A stretch of DNA of 64,000 nt from Labia minor. Taxonomy: Eukaryota; Arthropoda; Insecta; Dermaptera; Spongiphoridae. Below are positions 1 through 11,046 of the stretch, in pieces; positions within the stretch are counted from its first letter, which is position 1; every line of letters begins with the position of its first letter. The stretch spans positions 44,807,962 to 44,871,961 of the forward strand of contig OY720349.1 in NCBI GenBank assembly GCA_963082975.1, read 5' to 3'. Made by a program: the position numbers and the translations under genes. Under the pieces are notes generated by a model. The model saw only the letters and a list, made by a program, of their open reading frames with translations. It did no database searches and had not been told where the DNA came from.

Positions 1-116
1 TCATTATATTAGTAAGTCCCCTAATGATATTTTTGTATGACTTTTTGAGGGTTTTTCTCCCACTCTTCCAATTTAATCATTTACTATGCTAAAAAAACTT
101 TAGTATGTAAAAAATA

Positions 117-157
<41 letters not shown>

Positions 158-1865
158 CTTTAAAATTCACAATTTATAAACAATATTGAATTCTGAAATT
201 CAACAATTATAATTAATAAGATTAAATTTGAGTAGGTAGTCGAACAGGACGTCTATATATTAGGGGTACACAAATGCCATTACGTATTGTAGAATTATGA
301 TAATTAATTATTGATGTTATTTTATAAAATAACAATGTTTCCTTAAAAAAAAAATTAGATAAGAAAAGGCAATAATTTATTTTACTACCTGGGAAAATGG
401 CCGCCTCTTTGACCTTTTTTGGAAGTATTTTAATTACAGTAATTGAAATTAATAATTAATAATTATTTTTCTCAGTTCATTATAAACTTTTTGTTTCTCT
501 GGTAGAAATAATCTTTTAAATTAACGGAAAAATGAACAAATGGTAATTTAAGAATTTAAATATTTCTTCTACTAATTGACAAAGTTAAAAGTTTGTATTG
601 ATTTAGTTAAATAAAAATATTTGATTTAAAGAAAAACTATTTTAAAATTATGTGAAATCAAAGCGCATTAAATAATTAGTGTTAATAAATAATTAATTAA
701 AATAAATATTAGTTATAAAATTTAATAAATAAAAATATTTATTAATCAATTTATTATGATCGAATTAAAAAAATAACTAATGCAAAAAAGTTCTTATGTG
801 AAATATTTAAATTTAAATATATTTTATAGAAAAAATATTTATTTCTATATACTGATTGATGAAATTAAAATAAACAAGTTTTCATACAAATGTAGGTAAT
901 TTTTTTTAAAAAAATAAATGATGCTATTTTTAAAAAAATTAGTAAATTTCATCATAAAGGTAATATTTACAGATTTGAAACCGGTATTCTTCCTGAATAG
1001 AAGTATTAAATTTTTCATTAAACTAATCAAATAATAAAAAAAAATCCCAAGGAAAATATAATCATTTATTTAATATAATTAATCTTAGTTTTATTTTAAT
1101 TTGATTAATCATTTTTAATGATTATATTTTTTTTAAATAACATTGTCGTCAGGAAATTTAATTCCAAAAAAAATATCATTCATATTTTTTTATTAAATAT
1201 TTCAATAATTAAAATTTATTAAATCGTGACTCGTTTATTCATAATACACTGCCTGATATCTGTATATATATATAGTTATTTTATTTTTAATTTATATGTT
1301 TGAATTATATTTATTTATTTAAATGTTTATTTTATAGTCAATCAATTAATTAATTTTACTTGTATATATATTTTATATGTATAAATTACTACATTTTATT
1401 AATACAATTGTGATATTTTGTAATTTTGCCTTTTTTTTGCCTTGGCTTTGAGGAATGATCTGAATTATTATTCACATTTAATTTCTATTTTATTTTTACT
1501 TTTATATTATTAATTCGCTCAACCATCATATTATTCCAAATTTTATAAATTATTATTATTTAATTATTAATATATTCAAATTAAAATTTTAAAAAATTAA
1601 ATGAAAATAAAGATGTCTTTTAAAAAAAAATTACTGACTAAATGTTAATCTATAAAAAAATATATTAAAAAAAATATTATTATTTTTATTATTTTTACGT
1701 TTTTGAGAATTCCTGGAAAAGCTAACTAGTTAACCCATTAATACATTAAATTATTAAAGCTTTGGTGGGGTTGTTTTTATTTATAACGGAATTTTTTGCA
1801 AATTAAACCACATATTGATATTTGTTATTGTAAATTTATTCAAAAATTACAAACATATACACAAC
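1..1865. other. AT-rich region without genes
   Basis: I see no coding exon, RNA gene or recognisable transposon end. A pure (TA)n microsatellite occupies about 121-155. The only longer reading frames are poly-Lys/Phe/Ile frames expected by chance in such AT-rich DNA. Confidence 0.6.
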
Positions 1866-1885
1866 GTTTCGATTGCTACTTCTGC

Positions 1886-2090
1886 AATCGTTATCAAGCG
1901 ATTGCACTGTTCGAGTGTCCAGTGACAAGTGACTGGACGTTTCGATTGCTACTTCTTCAGTCGCTTGTCACAAGTGACTGGACGTTTCGATTGCTACTTC
2001 TTCAGTCGCTTGTCACTGGGCAAGTAGCAATCGAAACGTCCAGTCACTTGTCACTGGGCACTCGAACAGTGCAGTCGCTTGATAACGATT
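1886..2090. repeat. 205-bp complex palindrome with nested 45-bp tandem duplication
   Basis: The left arm (1886-1954) and right arm (2022-2090) are near-perfect reverse complements over 69 bp, both containing the motif ACTGTTCGAGTG. The centre holds a second copy of a 45-bp unit: CAAGTGACTGGACGTTTCG starts at 1926 and again at 1971. A further GTTTCGATTGCTACTTC lies at 1866. The block is far more GC-rich than its surroundings. A 104-codon frame crosses it but is repetitive and unlikely to be a gene. It could be a foldback transposon, a MITE core or a duplicated regulatory module. Confidence 0.85.
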
Positions 2091-2506
2091 CCATTTATAC
2101 ATTAAAATAGTTTATAAAATAAAAAACTAAAAAAATATCTTTAGTATCTCAGATTGTTTCATTATTACCCCTATTCCCCCAACGTTCCTTAGTATTCCAT
2201 TAAATTTTAAAATAAGTAAAATTGTTTTGCCATATTGAAATTTAAAGTGTTTGTACTCTAAAATTCTTTCTTAAATAATATGTAATAAAAACTGCATAAA
2301 AAATTTATTTATGTAGTTTTAAGAAGTAGCATTTCATCACTTCTGATTAGCCGGTATTAAACCGGTATGAATTATCAAGTCCGGATTAGGAAGACTACTG
2401 TACCTGCATCTGATGTTTTTTATTTTAATATAAAAAACATCACATACCACCTTATCATAGAAGGTTTGTTAAAAAAATGAATATGATATAAATCTCATGC
2501 CTAGAT

Positions 2507-2790
2507 TTGGCTCAATGTTCATTAATTTTGCACTTTTCGTGGTCGCTTTTGTTTTGGTGTGGCAAATGCACAATCACGTTTGCTCTTCTGGCTTTGCACA
2601 CGCACTCGGGGCATGAGTCACGTTTACAGCCCGGGCAAATCGAATCACGTTTCGGATTTGTCAATTTGTCCTAATTGGGTTTCGCTTCTCCCTCTCCTTT
2701 CCTTGGCAATAAATGACGTGCGCACCATCCCTTTGTAGGACTCCTCTTGTAGATGCAATAAACCACCCGGCTGGTCAACGACCATTTTTT
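2507..2790. other. GC-richer island, possible conserved non-coding element
   Basis: This block is clearly richer in G+C than its flanks, has no long reading frame and resembles no repeat elsewhere in the window. It contains ATGAGTCACG (AP-1-like TGAGTCA) near 2614, repeated TCACGTTT motifs and AATAAATGACG. The composition and absence of an ORF suggest a regulatory or conserved non-coding element. That is inference only. Confidence 0.35.
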
Positions 2791-2942
2791 ATAATTCAAT
2801 TTAATATTTATATTTTGAATTTATCCAAACGATGGAAACAATTATAATCGAGATTGAAGCCATAATAATCATTGTATCAATTTTTCAATAAAATATGAAT
2901 TTATGCTAAATTTAATTCTTTATTTAGAAATTATAAAATAAA

Positions 2943-3225
2943 CTAGCAGACCCGGCAAAGCTTCGCTTTTGCATGTGTGTCTGTATACATATATACGTAT
3001 GTGATAACTGAACACTTAATAATAATGTATTAAATGAATATAATTGAAATTTTAGTTTAAATTGCACTTTTTTGGTTTTTATTTTTATTTATTTTTATTG
3101 GAATTATTACAAATATAATAATAATAATAATAATATTATATCGTTTAATACGTGATAATAATAATAATAATAATTTATTAAATGAATATAATTGAAATTT
3201 TATATTATTACATTTTTATTTTTAT
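2943..3225 (-). mobile_element. Helitron 3' end, truncated (minus strand)
   Basis: Read on the minus strand, the sequence ends ...GCCGGGTCTGCTAG followed by T. This is the CTRR+T terminus expected of Helitrons. About 10 nt before the end is a hairpin in GCAAAAGCGAAGCTTTGC (7-bp stem with one bulged A, GAA loop). No matching 5' TC end is evident before family A copy A1, so the element appears truncated. The stretch behind the end holds ATA/TAA trinucleotide repeats and a short direct repeat (ATTAAATGAATATAATTG at about 3029 and 3178). Confidence 0.55.
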
Positions 3226-3672
3226 TTTTTACCGACCGACAATAGTAAGGGAGGTATTGTTTTCACACCAAATTTCACATGTGGAGATTTTTACATATCT
3301 CCACGAATCATGCATTTTATTAACAGAATAAGATTTTTTACATATCACCACGAATCATGCACTTTGTATTGGTTTTATCCTCGGGAAAAATCATCTTTAT
3401 TAGTTTTGTCTTAATTTAAAATTATATGACGTCATCCAGCCATTCATGACGTCACAGCCAGTTCCTACTTATATGTTCCTAATTATTATTATATATTATA
3501 AAAAATTATTTATGTTATATCCATATCTGTTTTTTATTACATTAATAGATATAATTAAAATTATGTATACATTAATAGATATATGAAAATTATTTGAAAT
3601 TGTTTCTGTAGATGGAAATTAATTTACTTCAAACCGTCGGTCGGTTCGGACCTGGCCACAGGTCAACTTATT
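3226..3672 (+). mobile_element. Family A (Helentron/DINE-1-like) copy A1
   Basis: It starts TTTTTACCGACCGACGATAG (one base differs here) and ends with the inverted CGTCGGTCGGT followed by hairpin GACCTGGCCACAGGTC. The central (TCCG)n part is missing, making this copy shorter than A2. Two TGACGTCA octamers lie at 3427-3434 and 3447-3454. It is non-coding and would depend on an autonomous Helentron for mobility, judged from structure only. Confidence 0.7.
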
Positions 3673-4070
3673 TTGTTATTAAAGGTATTTTCATTAAATT
3701 TATGTTATATCACACTCGTTAATCAATTGATAATTTAAAATTGAACAAGTTCTATCTCACCCTCCACCTGCATGTTTTTTTAAAAATATATTCATTTCCA
3801 TAATGAGCTTAAAAAAAAAATATTTTATTAAAAATTACATTTTATAAAATGCATTTTATATAACTTTTTACTGATATATTAATTATATTTATAAATTTTA
3901 TAAATTTTTCATTAAAATCTTAAAAGAATTAAATTTAAATATTGTTTCTATCGGTTCGATTTAAAATCTATATAAAAACAACATTAATTATAAAAAAAAT
4001 TAATATATATGTTTTTCTTTAATTAATATAATATTTATTTGTAATAAATTGCAAGAAAAGCTTTCAAATT

Positions 4071-4230
4071 TCACCTCCGCTCGACCCCGCCCGCCCCTCT
4101 CCTGTCTTCTCCGCCTGCCCCACCTGCATGCCTGCCTGCCGATGCGCTGCTGCCTCGAACGCATTCATTCTCATTCCCCTTGCAGTGCAAGACGCTCGCC
4201 GTCCTATTCACCGAAATCATCCCTTGAATC
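4071..4230. promoter_or_regulatory. Pyrimidine/GC-rich island with GC-box-like motifs
   Basis: A sharply bounded C-rich block in very AT-rich DNA contains CCCGCCCGCCCC and several CpGs, GC-box (Sp1/KLF) type motifs. An open 111-codon frame from 4049 covers it, but the codons downstream are AT noise, so I do not call a gene. It may be a promoter or 5' UTR fragment, a conserved element, or an unusual repeat. Confidence 0.3.
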
Positions 4231-6300
4231 ATTCACTAATCAAGAATTAATTGAAGATTTACTTATTTTATTAATTAAAACCAAGATTTTATTGGTAAAC
4301 TTTGAAAAAAAAAAAAAAAATATTTCAATATTTTTCATTGAAAAATTATATATGTATATCATATATATAATTATAAATTTTTAATCAAATTATTTGAAAA
4401 GATTTAAAATCAATTATAAGATATAATTTTCTTTAAATATATTTATTAAATATTTTTTTAAATTAAAATCATCTTTACAATGTTAGAATTATTTTTAAAT
4501 TTTTTTTGTAATAATTATTAAATCTTTTGCTATTTATTTTTAAAATTAATATAAAAAAATAAATTTAAAATATTTTATTCATTATTTCTAATCTCATTAA
4601 TACTTTGCTCTTCAGTGTGGAAATCAATTTCTTCGTGTTGAATCCATGAATATAACACTGCAACATCAATCAATCAATCAGTTTGGTAAATTACCATTCA
4701 ATTTTAATCAAGTTAATATTTTCACTTACCAACATCTCATCCTCTTTAATAATAATTTGGTTCTACGATTCTCGTATTATTATTTTATTGGAGTTTCTAT
4801 TAAAAAAAAAACAAAACAAATTTTGGATAAATTGAATGAAAAATTTCTCAAATCAGTTTTATTTAATCTCAATTTATTCCAGTGGCTTTATCACAGTCTT
4901 TGTTCGATGAAAATGCTTCGAATAATTAAAATATTTTTTTTTTAATTTGAAAATAAAACATTTTAAATCTATTATAGATATTTAAATCGATTTATTTATT
5001 TTAACATTTGAAATATCATTGCAATTTTCAAAATTTAAATTTTATGAATATATTAAAGAACAACATTGCTTTCAATGTTTCAATATAAAATGATATTCAA
5101 TCTGTAATCAATATAATAATAAAATTAATATCATTTAAAAATAAAGTTCGTGGAAAATAGTATAAATAAGCCTTTATCATTGATTGTCATTGATTGACAC
5201 AGGTGATTAGAATAAAATTATCAAAAAAAAAATATACAATACTACTTTAAAGGGCATTTATATACCTATTCATACTTAATAACATCAATAAAAAAAACAA
5301 TTCTCATAAAATTTCTTAAAATAAATAAATTAAAGCAATTTAATAAATTAGAATAGAAATGAAAAATGAATATTATTTTGTCAATTTATTATTATTATAA
5401 TATAACACTTTTGGAAAGTAAATTAAGGGTATTCCTATTATATGTCAATTACACAGAAGAGAATATATTCATGAAATTAATAAGATAAATGTAATTTATT
5501 TCCATTGTGGCATCCCATAATCGTTTTAATATTTAAGAAAGAAGAGATTTTAGTTTTGTGGTGTTTTTTAGGAAATTTTTTAATAACTATTAATTGAGTA
5601 TAATAACTTGTAAGTATTTCTATTAAAATCCACACAAACACTTATGAATTTATTCATCCATTCATAAAATGGAGTGGCTCTAGGATAATTCTAGAATTTT
5701 AGTGTTTGAATGTAATATTACTGAAAAAATAAAATAATATTTTTTTAAAACTTACACCTCTTCAATCATTATAATGTTATTTATTTTATTTTTATATCTA
5801 TTATATTTTTCTTTTCTTAAATGACATAACTAATCTTATTGAATTTCTTTTTTATCCAGTCGAGTGAGATGGAATATCAATACAAGTCTTCGAGTTTAAT
5901 CTGCGAGTTATATCAAATTTTATTAACTTCGAGGTCAGTATTTATTATTAATTTGATTTTTATTCAATTTATAATTATCTATTTTAAAATTTTATAATCT
6001 AATATGTAATTTTTTTTCTTCCATTTCATGATTCCATCTTCGTTCCTTCTACTGGATGTTGATTCAAATTCTTGATTATCTTCTCCATCTCTGATGATGA
6101 TGAAATGACCTTCATACAGCTCACCAAATGTAAGTAATCCTCGTTATTTATTTATTTAGCATGGCACAAATTCAAATAGGAATAAATTTTATTAATTTCA
6201 ATTTCTAATTAATATATTTCAAGTAAAATTTAACATACATAACAGTAATTATATTTGATTTAGGATTGAATGATTTTCTTTATTTTGATAATATTAATTA
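4231..6300. other. AT-rich region without genes
   Basis: Long A and T tracts with no gene or clear transposon end. About 5860-6130 has slightly higher complexity, but nothing in it can be assigned. Confidence 0.55.
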
Positions 6301-6309
6301 GAAAATTAT

Positions 6310-7050
6310 AGGGAAATATATTCTAGAACTTAGTGAGATTAGGGGATTTCAGATTACATCTCTCAAGAATGAGTATCATTGATAAAGGAAGCAGAAGAGA
6401 GAAAGGTAATTAGAATTGCGTTACACTGGGGGGAGGGGGACTAATCATTGGAATATACTTATATTTTGTTTTTAGAGATTTTCAGGAGGTTGCTTCCTAC
6501 TTCCATCGAAGGATGCTGGTTCTCATCCTACTAATCCATCGATTAGTTTAGAATTATTAAATAGAAAAGTGTGGGTGGATAAAGCAAGTGCCATGCCAAT
6601 ATTATAAGAGAAGGGTTGTATTAATTGCATGCCATGTCTGAATTGTGCCTTTTTGTATTGCTGAGAATGTATTTGAGGTGGATCGAATGAACGAGCATTC
6701 GGGAAGGTAATTCAACACAGTTCCGAAATGGGAATAGCCTGAATAGGAACAAATTGTTGGATACCTTTTGAGCGTAGGATAGATTCGATTAGCATGGGCG
6801 ATCCACTCCTAATAGTGGAGACCATGCATCTTCTTAGGTAGGCAGGTTTTATTTCAGGTTGCCCCGAATGTGGCGGTTTCATTTCGAAATCCAAAAAATC
6901 AAAGGCATTCTCAGCTGATTCAAAAAGGCGTACAGACCAAACGCCTTATTTTTTTAATATTTTTTTTTTAAGGCGAACTTTCTTTTTCATTACTTTTTCC
7001 AAATTCCGTAAGGAGAGGCTTGGAAGGGCTAATTTATGGGGATAGGAGGA
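6310..7050. other. GC-richer island, possible conserved non-coding element
   Basis: About 700 bp of mixed, non-repetitive composition. It includes GGGGGGAGGGGGACTAATC near 6427 and AACGAGCATTCGGGAAGG near 6691. The only frame, 60 codons on the minus strand at 6712-6894, shows no recognisable domain. It does not match any repeat seen here. A conserved regulatory block or non-coding exon are both possible. Confidence 0.3.
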
Positions 7051-7426
7051 GGCCCTATTAAATATTCAATTGTTTTTTTATTTTATTATGAATTAAAAAA
7101 AAAAACTAATTGAATATCGTGATTATTTTCTTTAATTTTTTCTTTTCTTTTTGAAATATTCAATATATAATTTAATCATTTTTACATTTTAAAGATTTTA
7201 CTATTTAGGTAGAATCATTTAATAATTAGAATTAAAATTGTAAAATTATTGAATTTAAAATGAAAATTCAAACACATAATATATTATATATATATAAATA
7301 TTGTATTGTAATTTTATGTATATACCTACTTATAAGTAACCAATGTAACCATTGTAACCATGAATAGACTTTTACCAAAATATTACTAATTAAATTAATT
7401 TTGGATTTAGCTACAATAAAACTTTT

Positions 7427-7695
7427 GTGTATTTTTATATTTAAAATATTTTAAAATTTTTTATTTAATTTCGAAATAAAATTAATTATATTTATTTTAA
7501 TAATATTTTAGAATCAAATTACGAAATATATTCATTAATCTCTTACCAAAATAATCTAAAAGTTATCTTATTTCTCTTGCAAACATTGTAAGTTTATTTA
7601 TGATATTTTAAAAACAATTTTTTAAGAATTGTATTTCAATATTTTTTAAAGGGTTGAGCCATCGCTCGACGTTTCAGGTACTGTAATTGAAAAAT
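7427..7695 (+). repeat. Family E repeat copy E1
   Basis: A stretch shared with 59644-59850, including the motif ATCTAAAAGTTATCTTATTT, ends in a GCTCG-containing tail (CCATCGCTCGACGTTTCAGG). The same tail type follows E3 and E4. It is non-coding, AT-rich, and of unknown transposon class. Confidence 0.6.
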
Positions 7696-7772
7696 CAAAA
7701 AACAAAGACACTTTTTTATTCATAGTAATAAGTTTTCATTTTGGTCAGTTAGCCTCCAATAACATTTAATTA

Positions 7773-8433
7773 TTTTTACCGACCGACGATAGTAAGGGAG
7801 GTATTGTTTTCACACCAAATTTCACATGTGGAGATTTTTACATATCTCCACGAATCATGCATTTTCTAAACAGAAAAAAGTATTTTTAGCATGATGTCTG
7901 TCCGTCTGTCCGTCCGTCCGTCCGTCTGTCCGTCCGTCTGTCCGTCCGTATAGATGTGTACAGCCTGAACGGCTCAACCGATTTTGATGAAATTTGGTAT
8001 ATTTACTTAATGCATCAGTGGGATGAATTGATCAACTTTTGGTGCAATTCCGGAAACCGGAAGTGGTAGTATTAGCGATCGACGATAGGAAGGAAAGGGT
8101 TATTTTCACACCAAAGGAGATTTTTTTATATATCACCACGAATCATGGATTTTCTATTGGTTTTATCCTCGAAAAAAATCATATTTATTAGTTTTTTCTT
8201 GATTTAAAATTATATGACGTCATCCAGCCATGCATGACGTCACAGCCTGGTCTTGCATATATATTATAAATAAAATAAAATTAAAAATGTTTATATTTAT
8301 TATTTATGTATCCATATCTGTTTTTTATTACATTAATAGATATATGAAAATTATTTGAAATTGTTTCTGTAGCTGGAAATTAATTTATTTCAAACCGTCG
8401 GTCGGTTCGGACCTGGCCACAGGTCAACTTATT
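7773..8433 (+). mobile_element. Family A copy A2 (longest, reference copy)
   Basis: It has the full plan: TTTTTACCGACCGACGATAG start, hairpin closing with GGTATTG, (TCCG)n/(TCTG)n array at about 7901-7950, CTCAACCGATTTTGATGAAA core, then a second diverged half starting CGATCGACGATAGGAAGG near 8078. Paired TGACGTCA sites lie near 8216-8245. It ends with sub-terminal inverted CGTCGGTCGGT and hairpin GACCTGGCCACAGGTC. The internal half is a diverged copy of the start, so the family arose by partial duplication. The layout matches Helentron-associated (DINE-1-like) elements; class assignment is inference. Confidence 0.75.
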
Positions 8434-8559
8434 TTATTAGAGCTCATGAAGAAAGAACTTATCCATTAGGTGATGATTTTTTTTGGAAATTTGAAATGCA
8501 TGAGTTTCTTCATTTTCTTGATTTCCTCCATTTGTATTTCAAATGGGCTTTGATTGATC

Positions 8560-8890
8560 CATGGTTCTGTGTTTAGACGAGGGCTGGTTTTTATTAGGCC
8601 CCTTCCCCTTGGATAAAGCACTTGCACTAATGAATAGTGCGGGCCATTTGTTTTCCTTGGAGCGGGGTTGCCTATCTAACCTGATTAGTTGCCAACGACA
8701 TTGGCCCTAATGAATTGGTCGCCTTGTAGTGCAACTCTGTAATCCAATATCTTTTCCCCGGCGTGGCGTCTGTCCCGCAGATGCCATATGTACACTCTAA
8801 ATACATGTGCAATGTACACGTGAAGGGATGAAGAGGGTTGCACGGAAGGGGTGCTAACACGGAAAAGGATGTACCAGTTTTTTTAACCAT
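8560..8890. other. GC-richer island with E-box and homeodomain-like sites
   Basis: Non-repetitive, well-mixed sequence with CACTAATGAATAGTG (near 8624), CCTAATGAATTGG (near 8706) and a CACGTG E-box at 8817-8822. The 72-codon minus-strand frame (8672-8890) has no recognisable domain. It is a candidate enhancer or conserved non-coding element. Confidence 0.35.
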
Positions 8891-9000
8891 GCAAAATTGA
8901 AAGAGTTCATGAAATTAAATAGCTTTTGCCATTTAGTATAAGAGACTAGACAAAAAAAAATAGAAAATTTAATTTTTAAATTTGATTGAATCATAACATA

Positions 9001-9445
9001 AAAAACGTAGAATTTGAAAATGTAGAAAAATTTAAATACTTACACAATTACGGAGGATAATAAAATTCGAGAAGAATTTAAATCGAGGTTGCAATCGGTT
9101 AACGCCTGTTATCATACAGTAAAGGGGCTTATCTCGTCCAAATTATTATCAAATGGGATCAAAATTAAAATATATAAAACAATTATTTTGCCGGTTGAAT
9201 TATATTGGTGTGAGATATGGTCTATGACCTTAGGAAACGAGAGTAGATTTAGATTTATTCTTCGCAGGATTTAAGAAGGAAGAAAATATAACTGTGGGGA
9301 GACCGATTGGGAAACGTCTGATTGGAAGACCAATACTCGGTGGGTGGATAATTTTGGGACGTAAGAGAAATGGGAGAAAATAGGAGTTGAATAGGGGTAG
9401 TTCAGGATAGGGGTACTTGGAGGGAAATATTCCAACATGATACAT
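9001..9445 (+). pseudogene. LINE reverse-transcriptase C-terminal fragment D1
   Basis: The conceptual translation (VEFENVEKFKYL..., then LPVELYWCEIWSMTLG) matches the region after the RT catalytic core of insect non-LTR retrotransposons. At about 9262 an internal deletion skips the part containing the GPKKDEVTGE motif of copy D3, then resumes at the GRP.GKR region. Stops and frameshifts show it is dead. The exact clade (RTE- or Jockey/CR1-like) cannot be fixed without an intact RT. Confidence 0.75.
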
Positions 9446-9629
9446 TATTTATTTACTTACTGGGAGGTTATTATAAAAAAAAAGTTTTAATATATAACTT
9501 TAAATTGTTGAAATAGTTTTCTTAAAATATTTTTTTTTTTACTTTTGGAGAATAAATAGAAAACTACAACTGTTCTCGTTTTATCTTAAATAAAAAAAAA
9601 CTTTTAATTAACTAATGTTTATCTAATCC

Positions 9630-9845
9630 ATGCGTTGATGTTTTCTTTAAGTTTGGAAAATCCGTTTTAGGTGTCGTTTCTTTAACTTTGGTCACATGCA
9701 GATTTGAAAACACAGAGCCAATAATACTTTCCCCACGCGTTGGTATCGACAGGGGATGCTCCCCCAAAAGCTACCGGCCTCCACTACAATAGATATTTCT
9801 AGGTGACATTAAACAAACCTTTATAGGAGGCTATTGTTTTTAGAT
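9630..9845. other. GC-richer island, possible conserved non-coding element
   Basis: Unique sequence of mixed composition containing CCCCACGCGTTGGTATCGAC (near 9732) and AAGCTACCGGCCTCC, just upstream of the Helitron. There is no ORF and no match to repeats in the window. Confidence 0.3.
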
Positions 9846-9994
9846 CTCGAACAAAAATAGAACATTCTCTTTCTTGTTTCAATAATTTTGTTTATTTTAT
9901 GATTTTAATATAGTATTTATTTCTTTATAAAAAAAAATGCTTTTTTTATATATTTAATTATATTTTCTTATTTCTATTATTTTATCTTCTTCTA

Positions 9995-11046
9995 TCTATA
10001 TATATAAAGGAGAGTGTTTGTATGTATGTAATTTGTTTACTTTTTTGCTGTCATAGAAACAAAAAAAAAGAAATTTCTTACTTTACCGACACTTATGTAT
10101 ACACGTAATGTATGATGGAATTGAGGCAGGAAATATGATGGGGATTGAAATTAATAGGGATTAAACAAAATATTTAGTAAGAGAGAAAAACATTATTAAA
10201 ACACAAAGTCTTAACATACAAAATGTAGAATTTGAAAATGTAGAAAAATTTAAATACTTAGATTCTATAATTACAAAGGATAATAATATTGGATAAGAAT
10301 TTAAATCGAGGTCGCAATCGGGAAACGTCTGTTATCATACAGTAAAGAGGCTTAACTCATCAAAACTTTTATCAAAATGGATGAAAATTGAAATATTTAA
10401 AACAATTATTTTGCCTGTTGTATTATATGAGTGGTCGATGTTCTTGGGAGACGAAAGTAGATTTAGAGAATTTGATATTAGGATTGTTTGCAGCATTTAA
10501 GGACCAAAGAAAGATGAGATCACCGGTCTATGGCGGAGATGGCATAACGAGGAATTGCATGACCTCTATGCATCTCCAGAAATAGTTAAGGTTATTAAGG
10601 TTATAAAATAGAGAAGGCTGGGATGGGAAGGGGTCATGGCTAGAATGGTAGATTAAAGATCGGCGAAATATATTTGGAAAAACCGATTGGGAAACGTCCT
10701 GTGTGATTGGGAAGACCAAGAACGTGGTGAGTGGACAATGTAGGAAGGGACGTGGGACAGATGGGACAGGGTAGGAGTTAGATGGTTATAGCTCAGGCTT
10801 GAGGATTATTTTCGAGATACGTAGAGCTACAGGGATAGATAGATTGATATAACAAATACAATAGTAATATATAATTAATTTATTGATTAAATTAAAATAT
10901 CTTTTAAATAAGAACACAAAAATATATGATAATATAATGAAATATACTGATTGCAACAAAATGGATGAAACCTTTTACATACAGACTTTCAACGAAATAC
11001 TATGTATTACTTCGGGGGTACAGGGGGCGGCGCTCTGATCAGCTAG
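9995..11046 (+). mobile_element. Non-autonomous Helitron carrying a LINE fragment
   Basis: The 5' end is TCTATATATATAAAGGAGAG preceded by A (9994). The 3' end is ...GATCAGCTAG (CTAG at 11043-11046) followed by T, the expected A|TC...CTAG|T Helitron insertion signature. A GC-rich stretch (GGGGGCGGCGCTCT) just before the end can fold into a short wobble-containing stem. No Rep/helicase is encoded. Most of the interior is LINE fragment D2. Either the Helitron captured it or the LINE inserted into the Helitron. Confidence 0.6.
10135..10857 (+). pseudogene. LINE reverse-transcriptase 3' fragment D2
   Basis: Same family as D1, D3 and D4. It starts with the GIEINRD-like region (GATGGGGATTGAAATTAATA), continues through VEFENVEKFKYL, IFKTIILPVVLYE and a KVIK/RLGW region, and ends in a GATAGATAGATTGATA-type tail. 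Frameshifts and stops are numerous. It lies wholly inside the Helitron at 9995-11046. Confidence 0.75.

Noticed and set aside
121-155. (TA)n tract as a promoter TATA region
   Set aside because: A long pure TA microsatellite, common in this window (11066, 26104, 32778, 46458), with no gene downstream.
1796-2110. 104-codon frame with internal amino-acid repeats
   Set aside because: It crosses the palindrome and its tandem duplication. The repeated peptide simply reflects the 45-bp period.
4049-4384. 111-codon frame
   Set aside because: The first part is a C-rich island and the rest is poly-Lys/Ile AT noise. There is no coherent protein.
7901-7950. TCCG/TCTG array as a CRISPR-like or satellite locus
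   Set aside because: It is a simple tetranucleotide microsatellite internal to family A with no spacers.
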